Below are positions 8,288-16,960 of a DNA stretch of 38,436 nt, in pieces (position 1 is the first letter of the stretch; each line of letters opens with the position of its first letter). Under the pieces are notes generated by a model. That model did no database searches, was not told the DNA's origin, and was given only the letters and a program-made list of their open reading frames with translations. This DNA comes from Gammaproteobacteria bacterium (GTDB taxonomy: Bacteria > Pseudomonadota > Gammaproteobacteria > HK1), in the NCBI GenBank assembly GCA_022823045.1, contig JAJDXW010000145.1, positions 1 through 38,436 of the forward strand, given 5' to 3'. Made by a program: the position numbers and the translations under genes.

Positions 8288-9499
8288 TCAGGCCGCGACG
8301 CGGAGCGGGAACCGGCTCCAGACCTCCCGCAGGGACGCCACGAGGTGGGCGAGGTCCTCGTCGTCGTGCAGGGGGGTGGGGGTGAGGCGCAGCCGCTCGG
8401 TCCCGCGCGGCACCGTCGGGTAGTTGATCGGCTGCACGTAGATCCGGTGGCGCTCCAGCAGCTCGTCCGTTACCCGCTTGCACCGCACCGGGTCCCCGAT
8501 GAGCACGGGGACGATGTGGGACTCGTTGGGCATGACCGGCAGCCCCGCCTCGCCGAGCATCCGCTTGAGGCGGTTCGCGAGGGTCTGCTGGCGGCTGCGC
8601 TCGACGTCGCTCGTCTTGAGATGGCGCACGCTCGCAAGCGCGCCCGCGGCGACCGCGGGCGGCATCGCCGACGTGAAGATGAATCCGGTGGCATGGGAGC
8701 GGATGAAGTCGACGAGGGCGGCGGAGCCCGCGATGTAGCCGCCCACCACCCCGAACGCCTTGGCGAGGGTGCCCTGGAGCACCGAGACCCGATCCATCAC
8801 CCCCTCGCGCGCCGCGACGCCGGCACCGCGCGGGCCGTACATCCCGACCGCGTGGACCTCGTCGACATAGGTCATCGCGCCGTGCCGGTCCGCGAGTTCG
8901 CACATGGCCGCGATCGGCGCCACGTCTCCGTCCATCGAGTAGATCGATTCGAAGACGACGACCTTGGGCACGGCCGGGTCGAGGTCCGCGAGCTTGGCCT
9001 CGAGGTCGGCGAGGTCGTTGTGGGCGAAGATGCGCTTCTCGGTCCGGGCGTGGCGGATGCCGGCGATCATGGACGCGTGGTTCGTGGCGTCCGAGAGGAG
9101 GACGCACCCCGGGAGCTCGGCGCCGAGGGCGGACAGGGTGGCCTCGTTGGCGGCGTAGCCGGAGGTGAAGAGGAGCGCCGCCTCGGTTCCGTGGAGGTCC
9201 GCGAGCTCCTCCTCGAGCCGCACGTGGCAGTGCGTCGTGCCGGAGATGTTGCGGGTGCCCCCGGCGCTCGCGCCGTACCGGTCGATCGCGTCCTTCATCG
9301 CGGTGCGCACGACCTCGTGCTGGCTCATGCCGAGGTAGTCGTTGGAGCACCAGACGGTGACCTCGGCCGCGCCGGAGGGCGAGTGGTGGAGGGCGCGGGG
9401 GAAGCCCCCGTGCCAGCGCTCGAGATCCGCGAAGACCCGGTATCGGCCCTCTGCCTTCAGGTCCTCGATGCGGTCGGAGAAGAATCGGTTGTAGTCCAA
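8288..9499 (-). CDS. hemA: 5-aminolevulinate synthase
   Basis: [35 protein letters not shown]...[16 protein letters not shown]...[29 protein letters not shown]...[19 protein letters not shown]...[17 protein letters not shown]...[19 protein letters not shown]. Start inferred as TTG at 9499 (LDYNRFF); an upstream in-frame start is possible. Confidence 0.93.
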   Translation of the reverse strand: MDYNRFFSDRIEDLKAEGRYRVFADLERWHGGFPRALHHSPSGAAEVTVWCSNDYLGMSQHEVVRTAMKDAIDRYGASAGGTRNISGTTHCHVRLEEELADLHGTEAALLFTSGYAANEATLSALGAELPGCVLLSDATNHASMIAGIRHARTEKRIFAHNDLADLEAKLADLDPAVPKVVVFESIYSMDGDVAPIAAMCELADRHGAMTYVDEVHAVGMYGPRGAGVAAREGVMDRVSVLQGTLAKAFGVVGGYIAGSAALVDFIRSHATGFIFTSAMPPAVAAGALASVRHLKTSDVERSRQQTLANRLKRMLGEAGLPVMPNESHIVPVLIGDPVRCKRVTDELLERHRIYVQPINYPTVPRGTERLRLTPTPLHDDEDLAHLVASLREVWSRFPLRVAA

Positions 9500-9697
9500 G
9501 GTCTCGGCCTCTCGCCCGGTACGTGGATCGGGCGGCACGGCGGCCGGGCGGAGGTGGCCGGGCCGGGGTCGGAATGGTAACCCCCGGGGCGGCGTTCCGG
9601 CGAGCGGGGAGGGGGGGTTGCGAACGATGGGGCCGAGCCGAGACGGGCGCGCGCGCCGGGGCTGCGGTAGCGGGCGCAATCCGGGAGCCGGCGGCAC

Positions 9698-9737
9698 CCG
9701 GGAGCGACGGCGGGTGGAGAGGCGCCGTCGCTCCCGG
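9698..9737 (-). terminator. Strong GC-rich stem-loop downstream of znuA (possible terminator without a clear U-tract)
   Basis: Perfect 15-bp arms CCGGGAGCGACGGCG (9698-9712) / CGCCGTCGCTCCCGG (9723-9737), 10-nt loop, 36 bp past the znuA stop. No T-run on the minus strand. Confidence 0.45.
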
Positions 9738-9772
9738 ATGCGTGTTCGCCGGGAAGGGTGCCCGGGAAGCTC

Positions 9773-10909
9773 CTAGAGGCCGAAGCAGGCCCGGAACGCC
9801 CGGGCGTTCTCCCGCATGAGGTCGAAATAGAGGTCGGGACCGTCCTCGAGCGCGGCCCCGAGCGGGTCCAGGGTCCCCGTCGCCGCGCCGGTGCCCTCCA
9901 CGAGGGTCCGGACCAGGCGGGGTTCGAACTGGGGCTCGGCGAACACGCAGGTCGCCTCCGCGCCGGTGATCTTCTCCCGGATCTCGGCGAGCCGGGCGGC
10001 CCCGGGCGACTGGTCCGGATTGACGGTCACGGAGCCCACCGCGCGGAGGCCGTACCGGATGTCCAGGTACTGCCACGCGTCGTGGAACACGATGAACCCG
10101 CGATCCCGCACCGGGGCGAAGGCCTCCTCGAGCTCTTCGTCAAGGGCACGAAGCCGGGCCCTCACCGCGGCAGCGTTCTCCCAGTAGACACTCGCCCGCT
10201 CGGGATCGATCCGCGACAGGGCGTCGGCCATGGAATCGACGATCACCTCCGCGTTCGCCGGGTCCAGCCAGAGGTGCATGTTGTATTCACCGCTGTGGTG
10301 CTCGTGCCCGTCTTCGTGGTGAACGTGGGCCTCGCCTTCCTCGTCGTCCGCACCGGCGCGCCGGTCCTCGTCCTCGTCGTCGTGGTGTTCACCCTCTTCC
10401 TCGTCCTCGTCGCCGTGGTGCTCACCCTCTTCCTCATCGTCGTGGTGCTCGCCCTCTTCCTCGTCGCGGCCTTCGGCGTGCTCTTCGTCCTCCTCCATCT
10501 CGTCGCCCTCGCCATGATCGTCGTCATGCTCGTCCCACGCTCCGCCCTCGCGGAACCCGTGCAGCATGATGCCCTCGGCCCGCGAGAGCTCGAGGATGTA
10601 GGCGTCAGTCGCGAGCGCCTCGAGCGGCTGGACGAGAAACGACTCGAGGTCCTCGCCCACCCATACCACGATGTCCGCATCCTCGAGTGCCTTGGCGTCG
10701 GACGGACGGAGGGAGAAGGTATGCGGCGAGGCGCCTCCCGGCACCAGGAGGACCGGCCGGCCCGTTCCGCCCATGACCCCCGCGAGCAGTGAATGGATCG
10801 GCTTGATGCTCGCCACCACGCTCGGTGCCTCCGCCGAGGCTGCGACATTCGGTCCCGTCGCGAGCGCCGCGACCCCGATTCCAAGCAACAGGTTGCGAAA
10901 GCGTGGCAT
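9773..10909 (-). CDS. znuA: Zinc ABC transporter substrate-binding protein with long His/Asp/Glu-rich loop
   Basis: VVASIKPIHSLLAGVMGG...ASPHTFSLRPSDAKALEDADIVVWVGEDLESFL...EYNMHLWLDPANAEVIVDSMADAL...GFIVFHDAWQYLDIRYGL. Acidic/His-rich insertion in the usual ZnuA position. Confidence 0.94.
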   Translation of the reverse strand: MPRFRNLLLGIGVAALATGPNVAASAEAPSVVASIKPIHSLLAGVMGGTGRPVLLVPGGASPHTFSLRPSDAKALEDADIVVWVGEDLESFLVQPLEALATDAYILELSRAEGIMLHGFREGGAWDEHDDDHGEGDEMEEDEEHAEGRDEEEGEHHDDEEEGEHHGDEDEEEGEHHDDEDEDRRAGADDEEGEAHVHHEDGHEHHSGEYNMHLWLDPANAEVIVDSMADALSRIDPERASVYWENAAAVRARLRALDEELEEAFAPVRDRGFIVFHDAWQYLDIRYGLRAVGSVTVNPDQSPGAARLAEIREKITGAEATCVFAEPQFEPRLVRTLVEGTGAATGTLDPLGAALEDGPDLYFDLMRENARAFRACFGL

Positions 10910-10966
10910 GTCGTGCTTCCTCTCGGTTGTTTCCGGGGTGGCGTCCAGTCGGCCGCGCTCGCGGGA

Positions 10967-11020
10967 TGATACATCATTACGTTTGATACATCATTACGTT
11001 TGGGCGATGATGTAACGTCG
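10967..11020. promoter_or_regulatory. Candidate Zur operator cluster in the divergent znuA/zur intergenic region
   Basis: Exact tandem 17-mer TGATACATCATTACGTT at 10967-10983 and 10984-11000, followed by an inverted related half GATGATGTAACG at about 11006-11018. Lies between znuA (-) and the Fur-family gene (+). Confidence 0.65.
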
Positions 11021-11044
11021 GTTCGAGCGGAATCAGGAAGCGCC

Positions 11045-11539
11045 ATGGCAGCCGAATCGTCACCATTTCCGGGGCGGCGACACGATCACGACGCGTGCAT
11101 CTCGGAGGGCCTCGCCCGCGCCGAGGAGATCTGCCGCGTGCGGCGCGAGCGCCTCACCGAGAATCGGCGGGCGGTGCTCGAGCTGGTCCTCGCCGAGCAC
11201 CAGCCGGTTGGCGCCTACGACATCCTGGAGCGGTTCGACTGGAGGGGCCGGAGGCCGGCTCCCGCCCAGATCTACCGCGCCCTCTCGTTCCTCGAGACCC
11301 TTGGAATCGTCCACCGCATCGCGAGTCGCAACGCCTATGTGGCGTGCAGCGGGCCGAAGGAGGGGCACGGCACCGTGTTCCTCGTGTGCACGGAGTGCGG
11401 CACGGTCGCCGAGCCGAACGGAGCGGGGGTGGGGCGCTCGGTCCGCAAACTTGCGGACGATTCCGGGTTCGAGCTCCACACCCACATCCTGGAGGTGACC
11501 GGACTCTGTCCGGAATGCAGTCAGGCGAGCGGGGTCTGA
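11045..11539 (+). CDS. zur: Fur-family transcriptional regulator, probably Zur
   Basis: RLTENRRAVLELVLAEHQPVGAYDILERF...PAPAQIYRALSFLETLGIVHRIASRNAYVAC...FLVCTECGTVAEP...HILEVTGLCPECS: Fur fold with two CxxC pairs; adjacent to znuABC. Confidence 0.9.
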   Translation: MAAESSPFPGRRHDHDACISEGLARAEEICRVRRERLTENRRAVLELVLAEHQPVGAYDILERFDWRGRRPAPAQIYRALSFLETLGIVHRIASRNAYVACSGPKEGHGTVFLVCTECGTVAEPNGAGVGRSVRKLADDSGFELHTHILEVTGLCPECSQASGV

Positions 11540-11543
11540 ATCC

Positions 11544-12314
11544 GTGGCGAGCCGGAATCCGCTTATCGAGGCCTGCGCGGCCGGTGTGCGCCGGGGCGGG
11601 CGATGGATTCTGCACGACGTCGACATCGAGGTCGCGCCCGAGGAGGTGGTGACCCTCATCGGTCCGAACGGGGCGGGCAAGACCACCCTGGTGCGAGTGC
11701 TGCTCGGGCTCCTCAAGCCCGATGCGGGGACCGTGCGACGCGGCGAGGCGGCGAGCATCGGCTACGTGCCGCAGCGGGTCCATTTCGACCCCACCCTTCC
11801 GCTCACTGTCGAGCGGTTGATGAGCCTGACCGACCGGCGCCCGGTCGAGGCGGTTGCCGGGGCGCTCGAAGAGACCGCGGTCGGGCACCTGATCACCGCA
11901 CGGGTGTCCGACCTGTCGGGCGGCGAGTTCCAGCGCGTCCTCCTCGCCCGGGCTCTCATGCGCCTGCCGAACCTGCTCATACTGGACGAGCCCGTGCAGG
12001 GAGTGGACTACACGGGGGAGGCGGAGCTGTACGAGCTCATCGGCGGGATCGTCGAGCGGCGGGGCTGCGGAGTGCTCATGGTGAGCCACGACCTGCACAT
12101 CGTGATGGCGTCCACGGATCGCGTCGTCTGCCTCAACCGCCATGTATGCTGCACCGGAGCGCCCGAGGAGGTGGTCGCTCACGACGAGTTTCGCCGCCTG
12201 TTCGGTCCGAATGCGGCCGCCGCCGCGGTGTACCGGCACATTCACGATCACGTGCACGACCTCGCCGGAGAGGTGGCGCGGGCCGGAGAGCGGGGAGCGG
12301 ACGGTGCTGGATGA
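11544..12314 (+). CDS. znuC: Zinc ABC transporter ATP-binding protein
   Basis: Walker A GPNGAGKTT, signature LSGGEFQRVLLARAL, Walker B LLILDEP, GYVPQ; His-rich C-terminus (HIHDHVHD); znu context. Confidence 0.93.
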   Translation: MASRNPLIEACAAGVRRGGRWILHDVDIEVAPEEVVTLIGPNGAGKTTLVRVLLGLLKPDAGTVRRGEAASIGYVPQRVHFDPTLPLTVERLMSLTDRRPVEAVAGALEETAVGHLITARVSDLSGGEFQRVLLARALMRLPNLLILDEPVQGVDYTGEAELYELIGGIVERRGCGVLMVSHDLHIVMASTDRVVCLNRHVCCTGAPEEVVAHDEFRRLFGPNAAAAAVYRHIHDHVHDLAGEVARAGERGADGAG

Positions 12315-13107
12315 CTTCTTCGTGCGCGCGCTCCTCGCCGCGGCGGGGGTGGCGTGCATCGCGGCCCCGGTCGGCTGCGTCCTGCTGTGGCGCCGGATGG
12401 CCTACTTCGGCGACACGATGGCCCACTCGGCTCTGCTCGGGGTAGCGCTCGGGGCGGTTCTGGGTCTCGGACTCGGGGTCGGCGTGTTCGGGGTCGCCAT
12501 CGCGGTGGCGCTCCTCCTCATCGTTCTCGAGCGCACCGCCCACCTCGCGACCGATTCCCTGCTGGGCGTCCTTTCCCACACTACGCTGGCCCTCGGCCTC
12601 GTCGTGCTTGCTCTCTCGGCGAGCAGTTACCGCCACGATCTCATCGGCTTTCTCTTCGGCGACGTGCTGGCCGTGACCGCCTGGGACCTCGCCGTCATCT
12701 GGGGGGGAGGCGCGGCCGGCCTCGTCGTGCTCGCCACGATCTGGCGCGGACTCGTGGCCGCCACCCTCCATGCGGATCTCGCGCAGGCGGAGGGCATCCC
12801 GGTGCTCCGCCTTCAGGTGATCTACGTGGTGCTGATGGCCGCGATCGTGGCGGTGGGCATGAAGGTCGTCGGGGTGCTGCTCATCGTCGCGCTCGCGATC
12901 ATCCCCGCGGCAGCCGCGCGTGCGCTGTCGCGTACCCCCGAGCAGATGGCGATCGTCGCCTCGATGATCGGAATCGCTTGTGGAGTGCTCGGTCTCTTCG
13001 GCTCACTCTGGTTCGACACACCCTCCGGGCCATCGATCGTGGTGGCCGCGATGGTCATCTTCTTCGCGAGCCTCGCGGTCCGGCCGCTCGCCCGCGCCTT
13101 CGGATAG
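12304..13107 (+). CDS. znuB: Zinc ABC transporter permease
   Basis: GTG start at 12304 overlapping the znuC end. CVLLWRRMAYFGDTMAHSALLGVALG...GFLFGDVLAVTAWDL...GMKVVGVLLIVALAIIPAAAARAL typical of ZnuB/ABC-3 permeases. Confidence 0.93.
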   Translation: MLDDFFVRALLAAAGVACIAAPVGCVLLWRRMAYFGDTMAHSALLGVALGAVLGLGLGVGVFGVAIAVALLLIVLERTAHLATDSLLGVLSHTTLALGLVVLALSASSYRHDLIGFLFGDVLAVTAWDLAVIWGGGAAGLVVLATIWRGLVAATLHADLAQAEGIPVLRLQVIYVVLMAAIVAVGMKVVGVLLIVALAIIPAAAARALSRTPEQMAIVASMIGIACGVLGLFGSLWFDTPSGPSIVVAAMVIFFASLAVRPLARAFG

Positions 13108-13176
13108 ACCGGCCCGAGACGGCCTGCCGGACGGGCGTCCGGGGGCCGCTCCCGGTTCGGAACGAGGAACGCCGAC

Positions 13177-14724
13177 TCAGTCGCGCGGGAGAACGTGCTT
13201 GAGGATCTTGCCGGTCGCGTTGTGGGGCAGCTCGTCGAGGAAGCGCACCTCCTTCGGCACCTTGTAGCGGGCGATGCGGTCGCGGCAATGCTCGACGATC
13301 GCGCCGTCGTCGAGGTTCGAGCCGTCCTTGAGGACCACGTAGGCGCGGCCCACCTCGCCCCACTTCTCGTCCGGGATACCGACCACCGCGTTCTCGAGCA
13401 CCCCGTCGAGCTCGTAGATCGCGTTCTCGACCTCCACCGGGTACACGTTCTCGCCCCCCGAGATGAACATGTCCTTCCACCGGTCCACGATGTAGAAGTA
13501 GCCGTCTGCGTCCACCCGGGCCGCGTCCCCGGTGTGGAACCATCCGTCCCCGGTGAAGGAATCGCGGTTCGCCTCCGGGCGGTTCCAGTAACCGGGGGTC
13601 ACGTTCGGACCGCGGATCATCAGCTCTCCGGTCTCGTCCGGGCCTAGGGTCCGGCCCTCGTCATCGACGACCTTGAGCTCCGAGTACATGACCGGGAGTC
13701 CCGAAGAGCCGGCCTTCGAGAGGGTGTGCTCCGCGTCGAGGACGAGACCGAGCGGGCCCGTCTCGGTCATGCCCCAGAGCTGCTGCAGGGGGGTGCCCTT
13801 CCTCGCGTAGCGTTCGAGGAGCGCGAGGGGGGCGGGCGCGCCCCCGACCCCGAGGAGCACCAGGTGGTCGAGGTCCGCATCGTCGAACCCCGGCTCCTCG
13901 GCCGTCATGAGGAAGTTCGTGGGCACCCCGAGGGCGTGGGTGATCGGGCGCTCGCGGTCCGAGAGGACGTGGAGGAAACGCCCGGGGTCGAAGGTCCTCA
14001 TCACGACGTTGGTGCCGCCGGTGTGGAACACCGGGTTCGCGTAGACGTTGAGGCCGCCGGTGTGGAAGGTCGGGAGGAAGACGAGGTTGCGCGTGCCGGG
14101 ACCCACCGCGCACGCGACCACCGAGTTCATCGTGTTGTAGAGCCCCATCCGGTAGGTGTTGCGGGCGCCCTTGGGTCTGCCGGTCGTCCCGGAGGTGTAC
14201 ATGATGGTCCAGGTGTCGCCGGGCTCGATATCCGGATCGGCGAGGGTCCCGGCCGCTCCTTCGAGCCCCGTCTCGTAGGCGCTCGGCCCCCCGTTGGCGA
14301 GGGCCGCGACATGCTCGATGGCGCAGGTCCGGGCCACTTCCGCGACCGCCGCCTCGAACTCGACGCCGTGGAGGAGCGCCCGTGGCTCCGCGTCGCCACA
14401 GATGAACTCGAGCTCGGGGGTCGCGAGCCGCCAGTTGAGGGGGAGGAAGATCGCGCCGAGCCGCTGGCACGCGAACTGGACCTCGAAGACGTCGGAGTCG
14501 TTGTGGGAGAGGACCGCGACCCGATCGCCCCGGCCGACCCCGAGCCCGTCCCGCATCCAGAGGGCGGCCCGGCTCACCCGTTCGTCGAACTCCGCATAGG
14601 TGAAGCGCCGGCCCGATGCGAGGTCGTGGACCGCTTCGCGCCGGGGGGAGTAGCGCGAGTGGTGGGCGATCCAGTCCGCGACCGGTTCACCGGAGGAGCG
14701 GGCAGGGGAGGGAGGCTGGCTCAC
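13177..14724 (-). CDS. AMP-dependent acyl-CoA synthetase/ligase
   Basis: YTSGTTGRPKGARNTY, LWGMTETGPLGLV, GWFHTGDAARVDADGYFYIVDRWKDMFISGGENVYPVEVE, PHNATGKILKHVLP: class I adenylate-forming enzyme signatures. Confidence 0.93.
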   Translation of the reverse strand: MSQPPSPARSSGEPVADWIAHHSRYSPRREAVHDLASGRRFTYAEFDERVSRAALWMRDGLGVGRGDRVAVLSHNDSDVFEVQFACQRLGAIFLPLNWRLATPELEFICGDAEPRALLHGVEFEAAVAEVARTCAIEHVAALANGGPSAYETGLEGAAGTLADPDIEPGDTWTIMYTSGTTGRPKGARNTYRMGLYNTMNSVVACAVGPGTRNLVFLPTFHTGGLNVYANPVFHTGGTNVVMRTFDPGRFLHVLSDRERPITHALGVPTNFLMTAEEPGFDDADLDHLVLLGVGGAPAPLALLERYARKGTPLQQLWGMTETGPLGLVLDAEHTLSKAGSSGLPVMYSELKVVDDEGRTLGPDETGELMIRGPNVTPGYWNRPEANRDSFTGDGWFHTGDAARVDADGYFYIVDRWKDMFISGGENVYPVEVENAIYELDGVLENAVVGIPDEKWGEVGRAYVVLKDGSNLDDGAIVEHCRDRIARYKVPKEVRFLDELPHNATGKILKHVLPRD

Positions 14725-14876
14725 GGTCGAACGACTCCTTCATGGGCACCGATTCGATGCGGGGCGACACGGGCGTCGAGCGGCCGATTTTGGCAAATCG
14801 CCAATGGCTTCGTAAGAGTCGAACCCATGCCGCGGGCGCACGTTCGAGCGAGCGGATTCAAACCGCTTCTGGCCGG

Positions 14877-15929
14877 CTACCGGTACCGCTCTTCCTGATC
14901 GCCGCCCTCGGTCGGCCGGGCGATTCCGTCGATGATCTGGTTCAGGCGGATGCTGCCGATGATTTCTCCACCGGCATCGACGACATTGGCCTGGCCGCCT
15001 CTCGCCGCCGATACGACCTGCAGGGCTTCTTCGAGGACGAGGTCGTGCGGGACGCTCGGACCGTCGTCGACCGACTCGCCGGGGGTCATGACGGACCTCG
15101 CCTCGATCACCCGGCTTCGATTGATGTCCTTGATGAAGTCGAAGATGTAGTCGTCCGCGGGGTGCAGGATGATCTCCTGCGGATTGCCCTGCTGGATCAC
15201 TGCCCCGTCGCGCAGGATGGCGATGCTGTCTCCCAGCCGGAGGGCCTCGTCGAGATCGTGGGTGATGAACACGATCGTCTTGTGGAGCTCTTCCTGGAGG
15301 CCCAGCAGGACGTCCTGCATGTCGGTGCGGATCAGGGGGTCGAGGGCCGAGAAGGGTTCGTCCATGAGCAGGATCTCCGCGTCGGTGGCGAGGGCCCGGG
15401 CGAGCCCGACCCGCTGCTGCATTCCGCCCGAGAGCTGCGAGGGGTAGTGGTTCTCGAACCCCGTCAGCCCGACCCGTTCGAGCCACTTCCGGCTCTGCTC
15501 CTTGGCCTCCCGAATGGGCATTCCCTGGATCGCGAGGCCGTAGGCGGCGTTCTCCGCCACCGTCTTGTGCACGTGCAGCCCGAATCGCTGGAACACCATC
15601 GAGACCTTGTGGCGCCGAAAGTCGATGAGCTCCTCCTTGGTCATGGCGAGGACGTCCTGTCCATCGACCACGATCCGGCCGGAGGTGGGCTCGATCAACC
15701 GGTTGACGTGGCGGATGAGGGTGGACTTGCCCGATCCGGAAAGCCCCATGATGACCGAGATCTCCCGGGGGGTGACGTCGACGTTGATGTCCTTGAGGCC
15801 GAGCACGTGGTTGTGCCTCTCGAGCAGCTCCTGCTTGGACATGCCCCGTTGGACGTCCGCCAGCACCGACCGCGCCCGGGGACCGAAGATCTTGTAAAGG
15901 CTCTCGATCCGGATCTTGAACTCAGCCAT
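14877..15929 (-). CDS. proV: Glycine betaine/proline-type ABC transporter ATP-binding protein
   Basis: KIFGPRARSVLADVQRGMSKQELLERHNHVLGLKDINVDVTPREISVIMGLSGSGKSTLIRHVNRLIEPTSG...LSGGMQQRVGLARALATDAEILLMDEPFSALDPLIR; C-terminal CBS-like region. Confidence 0.93.
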   Translation of the reverse strand: MAEFKIRIESLYKIFGPRARSVLADVQRGMSKQELLERHNHVLGLKDINVDVTPREISVIMGLSGSGKSTLIRHVNRLIEPTSGRIVVDGQDVLAMTKEELIDFRRHKVSMVFQRFGLHVHKTVAENAAYGLAIQGMPIREAKEQSRKWLERVGLTGFENHYPSQLSGGMQQRVGLARALATDAEILLMDEPFSALDPLIRTDMQDVLLGLQEELHKTIVFITHDLDEALRLGDSIAILRDGAVIQQGNPQEIILHPADDYIFDFIKDINRSRVIEARSVMTPGESVDDGPSVPHDLVLEEALQVVSAARGGQANVVDAGGEIIGSIRLNQIIDGIARPTEGGDQEERYR

Positions 15930-16812
15930 GATCGAGTCCCTTGCGGTGCCGTTGCAGCCGTTCGCCGAACTGTTGCGAGACGCGGTCGAAGATGATCGCG
16001 AGGGCCACGATCGCGAGCCCGTTCATCAGGCCGAGGGCGAGGTACTGGTTGGAGATCGACCGCAACACCGGCACGCCCAGGCCGGCCACGCCGATCATGG
16101 ACGCGATCACCACCATCGAGAGCGCCATCATGATGGTCTGGTTCACCCCGGCGAAGATGTTGGGCAGCGCGAGGGGGATCTGCACCCCGAACAGCTTCTG
16201 GCGGTAGTCGGCCCCGAACGCGTCCGCCGCCTCCAGCGCCTCCTTCTCGACCAGCCGGATGCCGAGGTTGGTGAGCCGGACGATTGGCGGAATGGCATAG
16301 ATGCACACCGCGATGAGGCCCGGCACCTTGCCGATCCCGAGCAGCATGACGACGGGGATGAGATACACGAACGCGGGGATCGTCTGCATGATGTCGAGGA
16401 CCGGGGTGATCGCGGTCTGGGTGCGGTCCGAGCGTGCCATGAGGATGCCGAGCGGGATCCCCACCGCGATGCACAGCATCGTCGCCACCGAGATGATGGC
16501 CAGGGTCGACATCGTGTCGATCCACATGCCGAAGTAGCCGATCGCGAGGAACGACAGGACGCAACCGACGACCACGGCCTTGCTCCGGGAACCCAGCCAG
16601 GCGAGGACCGCGATCGCGAGGATGATGAGCGGCCACGGGGTGGCGCGCAGCAGCTTCTCGAACCAGACGAGGAACCAGAGCAGCGGCTCGAAGAAGGTCT
16701 CGATCGCTTCGCCGAACTCTCGCGAGAAGTCGCGGAACCCCCCGTCGATGGCCTTCTTGAGATCACGAAGAGCCTGCCGCTCCATGCTTGGGAATTCGGT
16801 CAGGAAGTCCAT
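15922..16812 (-). CDS. proW: Glycine betaine/proline-type ABC transporter permease
   Basis: Multi-TM ProW-like: MQTIPAFVYLIPVVMLLGIGKVPGLIAVCIYAIPPIVRLTNLGIRLVEKEALEAADAFGADYRQKLFGVQIPLALPNIFAGVNQTIMMALSMVVIASMIG. Start overlaps the proV start region. Confidence 0.94.
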   Translation of the reverse strand: MDFLTEFPSMERQALRDLKKAIDGGFRDFSREFGEAIETFFEPLLWFLVWFEKLLRATPWPLIILAIAVLAWLGSRSKAVVVGCVLSFLAIGYFGMWIDTMSTLAIISVATMLCIAVGIPLGILMARSDRTQTAITPVLDIMQTIPAFVYLIPVVMLLGIGKVPGLIAVCIYAIPPIVRLTNLGIRLVEKEALEAADAFGADYRQKLFGVQIPLALPNIFAGVNQTIMMALSMVVIASMIGVAGLGVPVLRSISNQYLALGLMNGLAIVALAIIFDRVSQQFGERLQRHRKGLDHG

Positions 16813-16897
16813 GCATGCCTCCCGTCGGGTGTAGACCGGAACACTTCGGTTGGTCGTTGCGGCTCGAACCCGCGTTCCGCGGGATCGGGAAAGAAAA

Positions 16898-16926
16898 GAG
16901 CCCGCCTGAGGAACTCAGGCGGGCTC
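16898..16926 (-). terminator. Intra-operon stem-loop between proX and proW (partial terminator or mRNA stabiliser)
   Basis: Perfect 12-bp stem GAGCCCGCCTGA (16898-16909) / TCAGGCGGGCTC (16915-16926), 5-nt loop, followed on the minus strand by TTTTCTT. Confidence 0.75.
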
Positions 16927-16960
16927 GTTCGGTCGAATCACGCGGCCGTGCCGGCCGTCC

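Noticed and set aside
9758-10792. 344-aa plus-strand ORF with hydrophobic VLVLVVVVFTLFLVLVAVV segments resembling a membrane protein
   Set aside because: Antisense of the acidic/His repeat of znuA; the hydrophobicity is an artefact of complementing GAN/CAY codons.
14740-14876. tRNA-like GGGTTCGACTC on the minus strand between the ligase and proV genes
   Set aside because: A T-loop-like string only; I could not form an acceptor stem or cloverleaf.
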